64,000 bases of DNA from Gammaproteobacteria bacterium (GTDB lineage: Bacteria > Pseudomonadota > Gammaproteobacteria > UBA6429 > Thiohalophilaceae): NCBI GenBank assembly GCA_016125505.1, contig WGLP01000010.1, forward strand, positions 1 through 64,000, read 5' to 3'. Positions within the stretch are counted from its first letter, which is position 1. Every line of letters begins with the position of its first letter. Positions 55,109 through 63,996 of this stretch are shown here, piece after piece. The notes beneath the pieces are model-generated. The model saw only the letters and a program-made list of their open reading frames with translations, was not told the origin of the DNA and searched no databases. The position numbers were made by a program, and so were the translations under genes.

Positions 55109-56938
55109 ATGACCAAGATACATGTCACCGACACGATCTTGCGCGATGCGCACCAATCCCTGATCGCCACCCGCATGCGCACCGAGGACATGCTGCCGAT
55201 TTGCGACAAGCTGGACAAGGTCGGCTTCTGGTCTCTGGAAGTCTGGGGCGGTGCCACCTTCGATGCCTGTGTGCGTTTTCTCAAGGAAGACCCCTGGCAA
55301 CGTCTGCGCCAACTCAAACAGGCATTACCGAATACACCTTTACAAATGTTACTGCGTGGCCAGAATTTATTGGGTTATCGCCACTATGCCGATGATGTGG
55401 TGAGCAACTTCGTCCAGAAATCCGCAGACAATGGCATGGATGTGTTTCGCATCTTTGATGCACTGAATGATCTGCGCAATCTGCAGGTTTCCATCGAGGC
55501 GGTAAAGAAAGCCGGTAAACACGCCCAAGGCGCCATCTGTTATACCACCAGTCCGGTGCACACCATCGATCAGTTCGTGACGCTCGGCAAACAAATGCAA
55601 GACATGGGCTGCGACAGTGTCGCCATCAAGGACATGGCCGGTCTGCTCACCCCCTACACGACCGGTGAACTGGTGAAGGCCCTGGTCGAGGCCATCTCGA
55701 TTCCGGTCCATATCCATTCCCACGCCACCTCCGGTCTGGCCAGCATGTGCCAGATCAAGGGTATCGAAAACGGTGCGGCCGCCATCGATACCGCCATTTC
55801 CGCCTTTGCCGGCGGCACCAGTCATCCGCCCACCGAGAGCATGGTCGCGGCATTACGCGGTACACCCTACGATACGCAACTGGATCTGCCCTTGTTACAG
55901 GAGATCGGATTTTATTTTTACGAGATCCGCAAAAAATATCACCAGTTTGAAAGCGAATTCACTGGCGTCGATACGCGGGTACAGGTAAATCAGGTCCCCG
56001 GCGGGATGATGTCGAATCTGGCGCATCAACTCAAAACACAAAACGCGCTGTCGCGCATGAATGATGTACTGGCAGAGATACCACGCGTGCGCGCCGACCT
56101 GGGTTATCCGCCGCTGGTGACGCCGACCTCACAGATCGTCGGGACGCAGGCCGTGATGAATGTCATCGCCAACGAGCGTTACAAAACCATCACCAATGAG
56201 GTCAAACTGTACCTGAAGGGCCGCTATGGCAAGGCGCCCGGACAAGTGAATGAGGCTGTGCGCCGACAGGCTATCGGCAACGAAGAAGTCATCGACATTC
56301 GTCCGGCGGAGTTACTGGCACCCGAACTGGTACGCTTACGTGAAGAGATCGGCGAGCTGGCGCATAGCGAGGAAGATGTGCTGACCTACGCCATGTTCCC
56401 CGATATCGGTCGTGAATACCTGCAACAGCGCGCCACCGGCACCCTGCAACCTGAAGTCCTCGAACCCGCCAAAGCCGATAATGGCGGCCTCAAACAGGCG
56501 GCCACCGAATTCAACGTGACCATTCATGGTGAAACCTACCACCTGAAAGTAAATGGCACGGGCTACCGTAATCAACCGACACGCCCGTACTACATCAGCA
56601 TTGATGGTGTGCCGGAAGAAATCCTGGTGGAAACCCTCGATAGTATCGTCATCAATCCCGCAGGAACTGCCGAGACCGGACAGTCCGCTGCCGCAAATAC
56701 CTCATCACGCCCCCGCGCCACGGAACCCGGTCATGTCACCACATCCATGCCCGGAAGTATCGTTGATGTGCTCGTCAATGTTGGTGACAAGGTCCAGGCA
56801 GGTGCACCCGTCCTGATTACGGAGGCCATGAAAATGGAAACGGAGATTCAGGCACCGATTGCCGGTACCATCCAGGCCGTCCATGTCAAAAAAGGCGATG
56901 CCGTCACCCCGGAACAGGCGTTGATTGAAATCAAATAA
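55109..56938 (+). CDS. Pyruvate carboxylase subunit B/OadA-like carboxyltransferase
   Basis: A 609-residue subunit from ATG 55109 (GGAGAG ribosome binding site); a longer frame starting inside subunit A is rejected. The N-terminal carboxyltransferase domain has the metal and substrate motifs DTILRDAHQSLIATRMRTED and SHATSGLASMCQ. A Pro/Ala/Ser linker leads to a C-terminal biotin domain with the biotinylated lysine near residue 575 in EAMKMET. No oadB or oadG genes for a sodium-pumping oxaloacetate decarboxylase are near, so pyruvate carboxylase is preferred over decarboxylase. Confidence 0.88.
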   Translation: MTKIHVTDTILRDAHQSLIATRMRTEDMLPICDKLDKVGFWSLEVWGGATFDACVRFLKEDPWQRLRQLKQALPNTPLQMLLRGQNLLGYRHYADDVVSNFVQKSADNGMDVFRIFDALNDLRNLQVSIEAVKKAGKHAQGAICYTTSPVHTIDQFVTLGKQMQDMGCDSVAIKDMAGLLTPYTTGELVKALVEAISIPVHIHSHATSGLASMCQIKGIENGAAAIDTAISAFAGGTSHPPTESMVAALRGTPYDTQLDLPLLQEIGFYFYEIRKKYHQFESEFTGVDTRVQVNQVPGGMMSNLAHQLKTQNALSRMNDVLAEIPRVRADLGYPPLVTPTSQIVGTQAVMNVIANERYKTITNEVKLYLKGRYGKAPGQVNEAVRRQAIGNEEVIDIRPAELLAPELVRLREEIGELAHSEEDVLTYAMFPDIGREYLQQRATGTLQPEVLEPAKADNGGLKQAATEFNVTIHGETYHLKVNGTGYRNQPTRPYYISIDGVPEEILVETLDSIVINPAGTAETGQSAAANTSSRPRATEPGHVTTSMPGSIVDVLVNVGDKVQAGAPVLITEAMKMETEIQAPIAGTIQAVHVKKGDAVTPEQALIEIK

Positions 56939-56999
56939 GCCACCTCGTTATCATTGCCATCCTGTTTTATCTCCAGATACGGTATCGTAGTACGTCACC

Positions 57000-57581
57000 A
57001 TGATTGAAAAACTTGTTCTCGCCTCCACCTCACCTTACCGCAAAGCACTGCTGGAAAAATTACAGCTGGCCTTTGATACGGCTGCACCCGACATCGATGA
57101 ATCCGCTTTGCCCGGTGAAAACCCGGAACAATTAGTCGCACGCCTCGCAGAGGCGAAGGCAATGGCCATCGCGGATCGCTATCCTGATGCCCTGATTATC
57201 GGGTCGGATCAGGTCGCGGTGGTCGATGGAAAAATCGTGGGTAAACCCGGAGATCACGAGAAAGCACATGCTCAACTCAAACGTGCCGCCGGCAAACGCG
57301 TCACCTTCCTGACCGGATTGTGTCTCCATAACAGCCTGTCAAGGCGTAGCCAGGTGGAGGTCGTACCGTTTTCCGTGATCTTTCGCCAGCTCACGGAGAC
57401 GCAAATCGAACATTACCTGCAACGGGAACAGCCGTATAACTGCGCAGGCAGTTTCAAGTCGGAAGGCTTGGGAATTGCGCTGTTTGAAAAACTGGAAGGT
57501 GACGATCCGAACACGCTGATCGGACTGCCGCTGATTCGGTTGATTCGTATGCTGGAAAACGAGGGCTTCCCGGTCCTCTAA
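57000..57581 (+). CDS. maf: Maf/YceF-family nucleotide pyrophosphatase
   Basis: A 193-residue Maf protein. The start [17 protein letters not shown] and the conserved GSDQV and KPGDHEKA motifs are typical; SFKSEGLGI lies near the C-terminus. The YceF subgroup hydrolyses m7GTP. In E. coli it is the divergent neighbour of yceD; here pycA-pycB stand between them. It ends one base before the convergent metallopeptidase/VWA gene. Confidence 0.92.
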   Translation: MIEKLVLASTSPYRKALLEKLQLAFDTAAPDIDESALPGENPEQLVARLAEAKAMAIADRYPDALIIGSDQVAVVDGKIVGKPGDHEKAHAQLKRAAGKRVTFLTGLCLHNSLSRRSQVEVVPFSVIFRQLTETQIEHYLQREQPYNCAGSFKSEGLGIALFEKLEGDDPNTLIGLPLIRLIRMLENEGFPVL

Positions 57582-58817
57582 TCAATTTAACTGGATACGC
57601 TGCCCCCACTTCACGGGCGTCTTCCCTTTCACCAACCAGATCACCGGATAGTACGGCGGCGCCTCGGGGAATTTGCCTTCCGCGTCCGTAAAATAAATTA
57701 ACAAGTCGGGCGTGCGATCCAGCCTGTCGGCCCAGGTAAAAATGGGACGAAAATCCGTGCCGCCACCGCCCTGAATATCTTTTGGCAAGGTAAACTCTTC
57801 CCACGGTTCGTACGTCCACGGCCCCTTCTCCGCCAGGGCTTCATCGCAGGCATGCAGACTGATGCGGGCACGCATCTGGCCCTTGATGGCATCGATCTCG
57901 GTGACAAACTCCTGCATTTCCTCCGGTGAGATCGAGCCGCTGGTATCCAGTGCAATCACCACATCCACCTGACTGCTGCGCAGACTGGGAAAGATCGCAG
58001 GATCGCCGCGACGCGTGGATGGCCGTGTGTAACTGTAATCATCTCGCGCCAGGGCAGTGATGTAGCGCGCCAACAGCATGCGCCAGGGCAATTTCGGTTG
58101 TAATAAAAAATCCACCAGGCGTGCCATGTCGCCGCTCAATTTACCCGCCTGCTGCGCCTGTTGCGCGGCACCGGCCAGACGCTGCTGCCATTGCACGTTC
58201 AGGTTTTCCGCTTCATCGTGCGACAAGGGTGGCGGTTGCGGTGCGCCGCGGGTTTGTTCATCCGGTTGCTGCTGTGGACTCTGGCCTTTGCCTTCGTCGT
58301 TTTCCTGTTCGGGTTTCGGCGGCGGCGGGTTCTGATTCTGATTCTGTTGCGAGGATTGTTCCTGCGGCTGATCGTACAGATGCTGATCCAGGGTTTCCTG
58401 GTTTTCATTATCCTCGATGTAAGGATAAATCTCTTCGGCCGTCATCCCTTCAAAGGTTTTTTCGTACAAGGTGCCAGGTGGCGCCTGCAGACCATCCTTG
58501 ATCAATAAGGGATTGATCGCAAAATCACAGGCCAGGTCCCAGCGATGTTTGATACGGTGTTCACGGCGCGCAAAATGCGACAAGGCACAGTGCAATGCCT
58601 CGTGCGCAAGAATGAACTGGGTTTCAGATAGCGTAAGTTGTTCGATAAATTCCGGATTGTAATAAAACTTGCGCGCATCGGTGGCGGTTGTCTGACACCA
58701 ATTCGGGTCCGCCATCACCAACGGCAGCCGTAACACCAGCGCACCCAGGAAAGGCTTGTCGATGATCAACCGGGTGCGTGCCGCCGCCAGTTTGTTTTCA
58801 ATATCGAGATTTTCCAT
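57582..58817 (-). CDS. Metallopeptidase-like (HExxH) and VWA-domain protein (DUF2201 type)
   Basis: A 411-residue protein of the DUF2201/VWA type. The N-terminal part carries a zincin motif HEALH (His72, Glu73, His76), followed by HRIKHRWDLACDFAIN. A Gln/Asn/Pro-rich linker (about residues 150-200) is low in complexity. A VWA domain with MIDAS DTSGS occupies the C-terminus. The AAA ATPase encoded just upstream is its likely partner. Such MoxR-VWA pairs act as chaperones for metal-cofactor or membrane complexes; the metallopeptidase motif adds possible proteolysis. The function of this family is not established. Confidence 0.75.
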   Translation of the reverse strand: MENLDIENKLAAARTRLIIDKPFLGALVLRLPLVMADPNWCQTTATDARKFYYNPEFIEQLTLSETQFILAHEALHCALSHFARREHRIKHRWDLACDFAINPLLIKDGLQAPPGTLYEKTFEGMTAEEIYPYIEDNENQETLDQHLYDQPQEQSSQQNQNQNPPPPKPEQENDEGKGQSPQQQPDEQTRGAPQPPPLSHDEAENLNVQWQQRLAGAAQQAQQAGKLSGDMARLVDFLLQPKLPWRMLLARYITALARDDYSYTRPSTRRGDPAIFPSLRSSQVDVVIALDTSGSISPEEMQEFVTEIDAIKGQMRARISLHACDEALAEKGPWTYEPWEEFTLPKDIQGGGGTDFRPIFTWADRLDRTPDLLIYFTDAEGKFPEAPPYYPVIWLVKGKTPVKWGQRIQLN

Positions 58818-58858
58818 ATCGCCTTATTGCCAAACCACCGAACACTGCATACGCCGCA

Positions 58859-59905
58859 TCAGGATTCGTACAACATCAGATCCGCCACCTGATTGGACCA
58901 GGTCGCAAACTCCGGCACGGAGAAGATTGCCTCGCCGATGGCGCGATGCATGTCGGTTACCAGCATGACGCCCATCTCTTTTTGCGGGAACATGCCGGCG
59001 TAATCCAGGATGTGTCCATGCACGGACTGCGCATCGCTGGCATCCTTGGCGCGAATGGCCCGACCCACCAGGGCCGAGGCCACGGCATACTGCAAATCGA
59101 TCTCTTTGGGTGCCGGGATCTTTTCGCCGCGTACGATGGCGTCAAGGTCCGGCATCTGATCCAGATTATCGACGAAGGCCTTCACCTCGATCCCCGCCGC
59201 CTGACCGACACAGGCCTGCAGCGTACCTAACAACAATTCATGCTGATGTTCGAATTTCTGCAAGGCGCGGTGCGCAAACTCCCAGGAACGCGGCGAGGGA
59301 AACGCCGCCGGGTTATGTGCCGGATCGAAATCAAACAACAGCTCCGGACGAAAACGAATAAACGCGATGATGCGATCGTCGATGCCATTGCGATAGGCCC
59401 AGGCGACCCAGTCATCGGTATTGATGTCGAAATCAAAATGCGAGAAGCGATTCGCCAGCGGCGCCGGCATGGTATAGGTCACACCGCGATCGCCCTGACG
59501 GTTACCTGCAGCAAAGATAGCCCAGCCATCCGGGATCTCGTAAGCACCCAGGCGACGATCCAGAATCAACTGATACGCGGCGGCCGACACGCTCGGTGGC
59601 GCCGAGGTAATCTCGTCGAGAAACAAAATGCCTGATGGTCCGTGGCGTTCGGCATCAGGTAACATCGCCGGAATCGCCCATTCCACCAGTTCCTCTGCCC
59701 GAAACGGAATACCACGCAAATCCGACGGCTCCATTTGCGACAAGCGAATGTCGATCAAGGGCACCTGATGCTTAGCCGCCACCTGGGCAATCATCTGGGA
59801 TTTGCCAACGCCGGGCGGCCCCCACAACATGACCGGAGTGTGGTGGCCGGCGGCCGTACTGGTGAATTCCTTATCGAGAACCTGGGAGAGATGAGCTGGA
59901 CGCAT
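58859..59905 (-). CDS. MoxR-type AAA ATPase
   Basis: A 348-residue AAA+ ATPase of the MoxR subgroup. Walker A GPPGVGKSQMI lies near residue 30 and Walker B GILFLDEITSAPPS near 94; the sensor-1 ATPase region GWAIFAAGNRQGDRGVT follows. The C-terminal lid domain is present. It is followed by the HExxH/VWA gene with a 41-bp gap in the same direction. Likely to work with that protein to remodel or assemble a client that is not visible in this window. Confidence 0.8.
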   Translation of the reverse strand: MRPAHLSQVLDKEFTSTAAGHHTPVMLWGPPGVGKSQMIAQVAAKHQVPLIDIRLSQMEPSDLRGIPFRAEELVEWAIPAMLPDAERHGPSGILFLDEITSAPPSVSAAAYQLILDRRLGAYEIPDGWAIFAAGNRQGDRGVTYTMPAPLANRFSHFDFDINTDDWVAWAYRNGIDDRIIAFIRFRPELLFDFDPAHNPAAFPSPRSWEFAHRALQKFEHQHELLLGTLQACVGQAAGIEVKAFVDNLDQMPDLDAIVRGEKIPAPKEIDLQYAVASALVGRAIRAKDASDAQSVHGHILDYAGMFPQKEMGVMLVTDMHRAIGEAIFSVPEFATWSNQVADLMLYES

Positions 59906-59958
59906 TACTTAACCTTCTGGGATAACAATGTAAAAATTTATAGCTTTTCAATAAGTTG

Positions 59959-60384
59959 TCAGAAACCGGCCTTGGCATACCACTTTTTAGCTTCTTCAAG
60001 ATCCTGAGCAACGCCATTACCTTCTTCGTACATCATGGCCAGGGTGGTTTGCGAACCTGCCAGACCCTGTTCTGCTGCCTGGGTAAACCATTTCGCCGCC
60101 TCGGCAGGGTCCTTGTTGACACATTCGCCTTCCAGATACATGAAACCGATGCCGTGCTGGGCGAGGGCATGCCCCTGCTCCGCTGCCGTCTTCATCCAGC
60201 GTGCCGCCTGTTCACAATTCTTGACTACCCCGAGGCCGTTTTGCAGCATAATGGCCACCCGGTGTTGGGCATCGGCATCACCTGCCTCGGCAAAGGGCAT
60301 GAATAACTGCATGGCCCGGGAAAATTGTTTGGCCTCGAAAGCCGCCATGGCATTGGCGAAATTTATATCAGTATGTTCCGGCAT
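59959..60384 (-). CDS. Sel1-repeat protein
   Basis: A 141-residue protein of Sel1-like repeats (KQFSRAMQLFMPFAEAGDADAQHRVA; AARWMKTAAEQGHALAQHGIGF; AAKWFTQAAEQGLAGSQTTLAM; AKKWYAKAGF). Three to four helical repeats mediate protein contacts. No signal peptide is obvious, so it is probably cytosolic. It is upstream of moxR in the same direction with a 53-bp gap, and may be a regulator or scaffold for the pair. Confidence 0.8.
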   Translation of the reverse strand: MPEHTDINFANAMAAFEAKQFSRAMQLFMPFAEAGDADAQHRVAIMLQNGLGVVKNCEQAARWMKTAAEQGHALAQHGIGFMYLEGECVNKDPAEAAKWFTQAAEQGLAGSQTTLAMMYEEGNGVAQDLEEAKKWYAKAGF

Positions 60385-60578
60385 AATGTCCTCAGATGCG
60401 CTAAGTCATTCAGTATATTAGAGTTTCTTAAACTACATGGATACGGGGCTGCAAAGTATACCCCAATCGGGACAGTCGGGTATTTTGCCCAGACCTTGCA
60501 ACGCCCCCTCCATGGGGATATACAGGCAAATCAACCACATCGCTATACTTTTGCCCGTTTTACCAATGAGGTATGCCT

Positions 60579-61709
60579 ATGAGCGCGGCAACAATTTCGG
60601 CTCTTAGCGACGCTCAACTTGCCATGCGGTCATGCATTGGTAAGGTCGCTACCGGTCCTGAATACAGCAAAGACCTGAGCTACGACGAGGCGTATGCTGC
60701 CATGTCGCAGATCCTCTCGGATACTGCCGATCCGGTGCAGACGGCTGTCTTGTTTATTGCCCTGCGCATGAAACGCGAAACCCTCGATGAATACAAGGGT
60801 GTGCTCAAAGCGATTCAGGATACCGCCAGGATCGTCAAAGCCCCCGTCGACGAAGTGCTGGATATTGCCGATCCTTACGATGGGCACGCGCGCGGCCTGC
60901 CTATGGCGGCATTCATTGCGCCGGTACTAGCATCCTTGGGTGTCCCCGCCATCAGCCACGGCCTGGAGATTGTGGGCCCCAAATATGGCATTACCCAACG
61001 CAAGATCTTACGTGCGGCGGGCAAACAGGTCGATCTGGATGTCGAGACTGCGGCAAAGCGGCTTGGCCAGGACGATATCGGCTGGAGCTATGTGGATCAA
61101 GCGGCCTTTGCACCGAAACTGCATGCTCTGGTTCCCTTGCGTACCCGCATCGTCAAACGTCAGGTCGTCACTACCGTCGAAACCCTAGTGAGCCCGATTC
61201 GTGGCCAGAAAAAAACGCATCATCTCACCGGCTACGTGCACAAGGCCTATCCGCCGATTTATGCCGAACTGGCCCGTTTCAGTGGATTTGATTCGGCGAT
61301 GATCGTGCGCGGTGTTGAGGGTGGCGTTATCCCCTCCCTGCAGCAGCCCGCCAAGCTGTTTTATTACTATGACCGCGGCGAGGAGCAGTTCATCGAGATC
61401 GATCCCAAGACCCTGGGTATCGAACAGGCCAGCCGCGCTGTGCCGTTACCCAAGGACCTGCCAGGTGTCGCCACCGACGGTGATGAAATCACCGTGGCCT
61501 TCGACGCCGATATCGCCGCTGCCCGTGCCGCTGAATTCGGATTAGCCGCCCTGCAAGGTCAGGCAGGACCTGCCCGCGATTCTTTGGTATATTCTGCGGC
61601 CATTTGTTTGCACCACCTCGGCAAGGCCGACAGCCTGTCCGCCGCGGCAGAGATGGTGCGTAAGGTATTGGATTCCGGTAAAGCACTGGCCCATTTCCAG
61701 GCCGGTTGA
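60579..61709 (+). CDS. YbiB-type TrpD/nucleoside-phosphorylase superfamily protein
   Basis: A 376-residue protein starting at ATG 60579. GAGG lies seven bases before it; another ATG two codons earlier is too close to the ribosome binding site. It resembles the phosphoribosyltransferase fold of TrpD (AYAAMSQILSDTADPVQTAVLFIALRMKRET, VLASLGVPAISHGLEIVGPKYGITQRKIL). E. coli YbiB binds DNA and lacks TrpD activity, so a nucleic-acid role is likely, but the exact function is unknown. It is followed by a 69-residue small protein. Confidence 0.75.
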   Translation: MSAATISALSDAQLAMRSCIGKVATGPEYSKDLSYDEAYAAMSQILSDTADPVQTAVLFIALRMKRETLDEYKGVLKAIQDTARIVKAPVDEVLDIADPYDGHARGLPMAAFIAPVLASLGVPAISHGLEIVGPKYGITQRKILRAAGKQVDLDVETAAKRLGQDDIGWSYVDQAAFAPKLHALVPLRTRIVKRQVVTTVETLVSPIRGQKKTHHLTGYVHKAYPPIYAELARFSGFDSAMIVRGVEGGVIPSLQQPAKLFYYYDRGEEQFIEIDPKTLGIEQASRAVPLPKDLPGVATDGDEITVAFDADIAAARAAEFGLAALQGQAGPARDSLVYSAAICLHHLGKADSLSAAAEMVRKVLDSGKALAHFQAG

Positions 61710-61762
61710 TTTGCCAAGTGTTAAACAAACTTGCATGCAATGATCGTTAAGAGGAGATAACA

Positions 61763-61972
61763 ATGAACCCAGCGCAACTTAAGATTTATCACGATGCCGT
61801 TGACGCCATGGAAAAAGCCGGCGTTGACCCTGAATACATTCAAGGTTGGCAAGGTGGCTTTTTGATTAACCCGAAGCGTGAAGAACAGCGCGTGACGGAT
61901 GCCTACGAAGCCGGCTACGATGACGGCAGCGAAAAGAATGCTGATAACTTCAAGAATTGGGTGAAGAAGTAA
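61763..61972 (+). CDS. Conserved small protein, function unknown
   Basis: A 69-residue protein, acidic/lysine mixed, with the motif GWQGGFLINPKREEQR and a C-terminal AYEAGYDDGSEKNADNFKNW. The ending AGYDDG faintly recalls ribosome modulation factor (GYQAG), but the rest does not match. The AAGAGGAGAT upstream is a strong ribosome binding site. An intrinsic terminator follows 20 bases after the stop. I do not recognise a family with confidence. Confidence 0.65.
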   Translation: MNPAQLKIYHDAVDAMEKAGVDPEYIQGWQGGFLINPKREEQRVTDAYEAGYDDGSEKNADNFKNWVKK

Positions 61973-61991
61973 AACTCAATGTCAGTATTAT

Positions 61992-62020
61992 AAAAAAGGC
62001 GGGTAGTACCCGCCTTTTTT
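61992..62020. terminator. Bidirectional terminator after the small protein gene
   Basis: A perfect 7-bp GC stem (GGCGGGT / ACCCGCC) with a 3-nt loop is flanked by six A on the left and six T on the right, the classic symmetric intrinsic terminator. It ends the plus-strand unit and can also act on minus-strand transcripts. Confidence 0.9.
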
Positions 62021-62057
62021 ATTTGCACCACTTAAAAACTACTGCGCTTGCCATGAC

Positions 62058-62200
62058 CGCGTTACAAAAGGCCTCAAAATGCTCATTGACTATCGTGTCA
62101 ACTCGACTGCACGTTCCCGACGCAGTCTACCTCGCCCATCCCTGGACTCGTCCGCTTTTTCGCCCTTTTGCGCCTTGTCCTGGCTACGCTCGTGACGTTT
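62058..62200 (-). repeat. Interspersed intergenic repeat, copy 2
   Basis: Read on the minus strand this region shares with 41691-41930 the blocks ACGAGCG-N-AG, GACAAGGC, AAAAG, AAGCGGA, ACACGATAG, AATGAGCATTTT and CAGGGATG, mostly in the same order but with different spacers. It lies in a convergent intergenic space that contains no gene (61973-62239). Ends are approximate. Confidence 0.55.
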
Positions 62201-62239
62201 TTAATAAGCAGGCCATAACTAATAAATTAAATTGACGAA

Positions 62240-62788
62240 TTACATAAACAGGTTCGGCAGTGAACGATTCAGGGTGGCGATGATCTCCGGCACTTCAATA
62301 TCGATGATCTGATCGGTCACCCAGCGTTTGTTTTTCTCGCCCATCTGTTTAGTCACCAGGTCACCGAAGAAGCGGCGCATGGGGAAACTCGGGCCATCTT
62401 CCTGATCGTATTGAAACTCGGCGTAATCGCTCATCCGCTGGTTAAGATTATCGATAAACCCTTGCCGATAATCGCCCTTACCAAGGATATCGCGCAGATT
62501 GTCTTCCATATGCTTGGCCGACTTGCCGGCCAGTTCGGTCATGAAACGCATGCGGTCTTCCTCGTTGAAGCGCTCGATGGTCATGCGATCGATCAGGTGG
62601 ATGGTGAAATACAGAAATTCCGCGATGATCTGTAAGCGCTGTTCCTGCGTATCCGTCTGATAATCATTGTTTTCCAGGGTAAGCACGCCGTTTTGTGCTA
62701 TCCGAAAAGCGATAAACGCCAGCGCGGCGCCGATTTCTTCCACGGTGTGGGTCTTGTCTTTACGGTTCCACTTGCTTCTAACTCGCAC
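62240..62788 (-). CDS. Conserved protein of unknown function (182 residues)
   Basis: A 182-residue protein, predominantly helical and mixed-charge. A hydrophobic segment (EIGAALAFIAFRIAQNGVLTLEN) lies near the N-terminus, and a charged helical region contains QDxxRM-type motifs (RFNEEDRMRFM). No signal peptide or known catalytic motif. I do not recognise its family. It is transcribed divergently from the Sfum_1244-like gene with a 164-bp gap, which may hold both promoters. Confidence 0.65.
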   Translation of the reverse strand: MRVRSKWNRKDKTHTVEEIGAALAFIAFRIAQNGVLTLENNDYQTDTQEQRLQIIAEFLYFTIHLIDRMTIERFNEEDRMRFMTELAGKSAKHMEDNLRDILGKGDYRQGFIDNLNQRMSDYAEFQYDQEDGPSFPMRRFFGDLVTKQMGEKNKRWVTDQIIDIEVPEIIATLNRSLPNLFM

Positions 62789-62952
62789 AACGTACTCCTA
62801 TTGGAATAATCAAGGAAATCATAGGGTTATTTGGTCAGCGCTGATTTCACACAGGTGGCAGCAGGAGATTGACCATGCTAGGATTGATTTGGGTATTTTA
62901 CTGGGTAATGCAAGCCACTCCAAGTATATCGACTGGCAAGCACGTTAAAGCC

Positions 62953-63996
62953 ATGCATCTCGATCTCCAGACCCTCAAGCAAACCGTTCAGAAAAACTGC
63001 CACATTGCGGATGCCAATTCAGCGGGCAACTACACCCTTTGCGTCTATCTGCTCAAGATGCGCGAATTCTATCGCTGGGAAAATGGCTATAACTTTGGAG
63101 ACAACATTCCCCGGGAGGAAGTGGGTAACTGGCTGCGTGAACGTGAAGCCTTATGGGAAGACCTGCAAGATGCGGATTATGAAAAGATCCCCTTGAACGA
63201 TCAGGTGTTCGACCCCTTCGATTCTCATTCCATTAATCAGACGCTCCAGGATCAACACCTGGTTTACAGTGCCGGCCTCGGCCACGACAACGCCGCGCAC
63301 TTTTTTCTCGGTGTCCTGGAACGACGCGAGCGACATAACGACTTTGAAATCATTGTCGTTGCCGATGAGTATGCCCGCGACCTGACGGCGCCACCGGCCA
63401 TGAGTCAGGGCAAAACCATCTATATCCGGCGTGAGGCCTTTTATCGCTTGATGTGGGAGAAGTACGAACAGTGGTTATGGAACCGGCCTGAGAATGCTAT
63501 GGGCCGTGCCCTCGCCTTTTATCCGTTCGAGACAGATCTCGATGACGCACTCGAACAGCTCACGCAAAATGAATTAAACGCGGCAGTGCTGCACGAGATC
63601 GGCGAAGCCATGGCACACACGGTGCTGGGTGATGCCTGGGAAGACTTGCTGATCACCCTGCCGCATTCCAAACTGGCCTTGATGTTACGCGCCATACGCG
63701 ATCATTATGCCGATACACTATCAACATTGCCCGCCCTGCTGGAGCAGGAAAACGCCGCTTCTATCCATTTCTACTTTGGCAACCTGACCAACATGCGCAA
63801 GGATCTTTTCCCCTCGCTGATGATGGCCTATCAGCACTGGCATGAACAGGGCGATTTAAACGCATTAAGAAAACTGGCCCGCGCAGGCAAGGATCATTGG
63901 GAATCCGTTTGCCGTGGCGTATTGGAGATTGCACAAACCAGCCCGGAAAACCTCCACGCCAGACTCACAGACTTTATTGAAAGCAACCGCCGCTAA
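62953..63996 (+). CDS. Sfum_1244-family protein with HExxE motif
   Basis: Read from ATG 62953, this is a 347-residue protein whose beginning (MHLDLQTLKQTVQKNCHIAD) and YTLCVYLLKMREFYRWENGY match the Sfum_1244 type. The longer frame from 62869 adds a hydrophobic start that is not family-like. The central HEIGEAMAHT (HExxE) resembles a ligand site of zinc or iron proteins, and the LPHSKLALMLRAIRDHYADTL helix follows it. Function is unknown. It is complete in the window, ending four bases before the edge. Confidence 0.7.
   Translation: MHLDLQTLKQTVQKNCHIADANSAGNYTLCVYLLKMREFYRWENGYNFGDNIPREEVGNWLREREALWEDLQDADYEKIPLNDQVFDPFDSHSINQTLQDQHLVYSAGLGHDNAAHFFLGVLERRERHNDFEIIVVADEYARDLTAPPAMSQGKTIYIRREAFYRLMWEKYEQWLWNRPENAMGRALAFYPFETDLDDALEQLTQNELNAAVLHEIGEAMAHTVLGDAWEDLLITLPHSKLALMLRAIRDHYADTLSTLPALLEQENAASIHFYFGNLTNMRKDLFPSLMMAYQHWHEQGDLNALRKLARAGKDHWESVCRGVLEIAQTSPENLHARLTDFIESNRR

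Noticed and set aside
55109..56938. Sodium-pumping oxaloacetate decarboxylase
   Set aside because: The alpha-like subunit lies next to a biotin carboxylase and there are no oadB or oadG genes.
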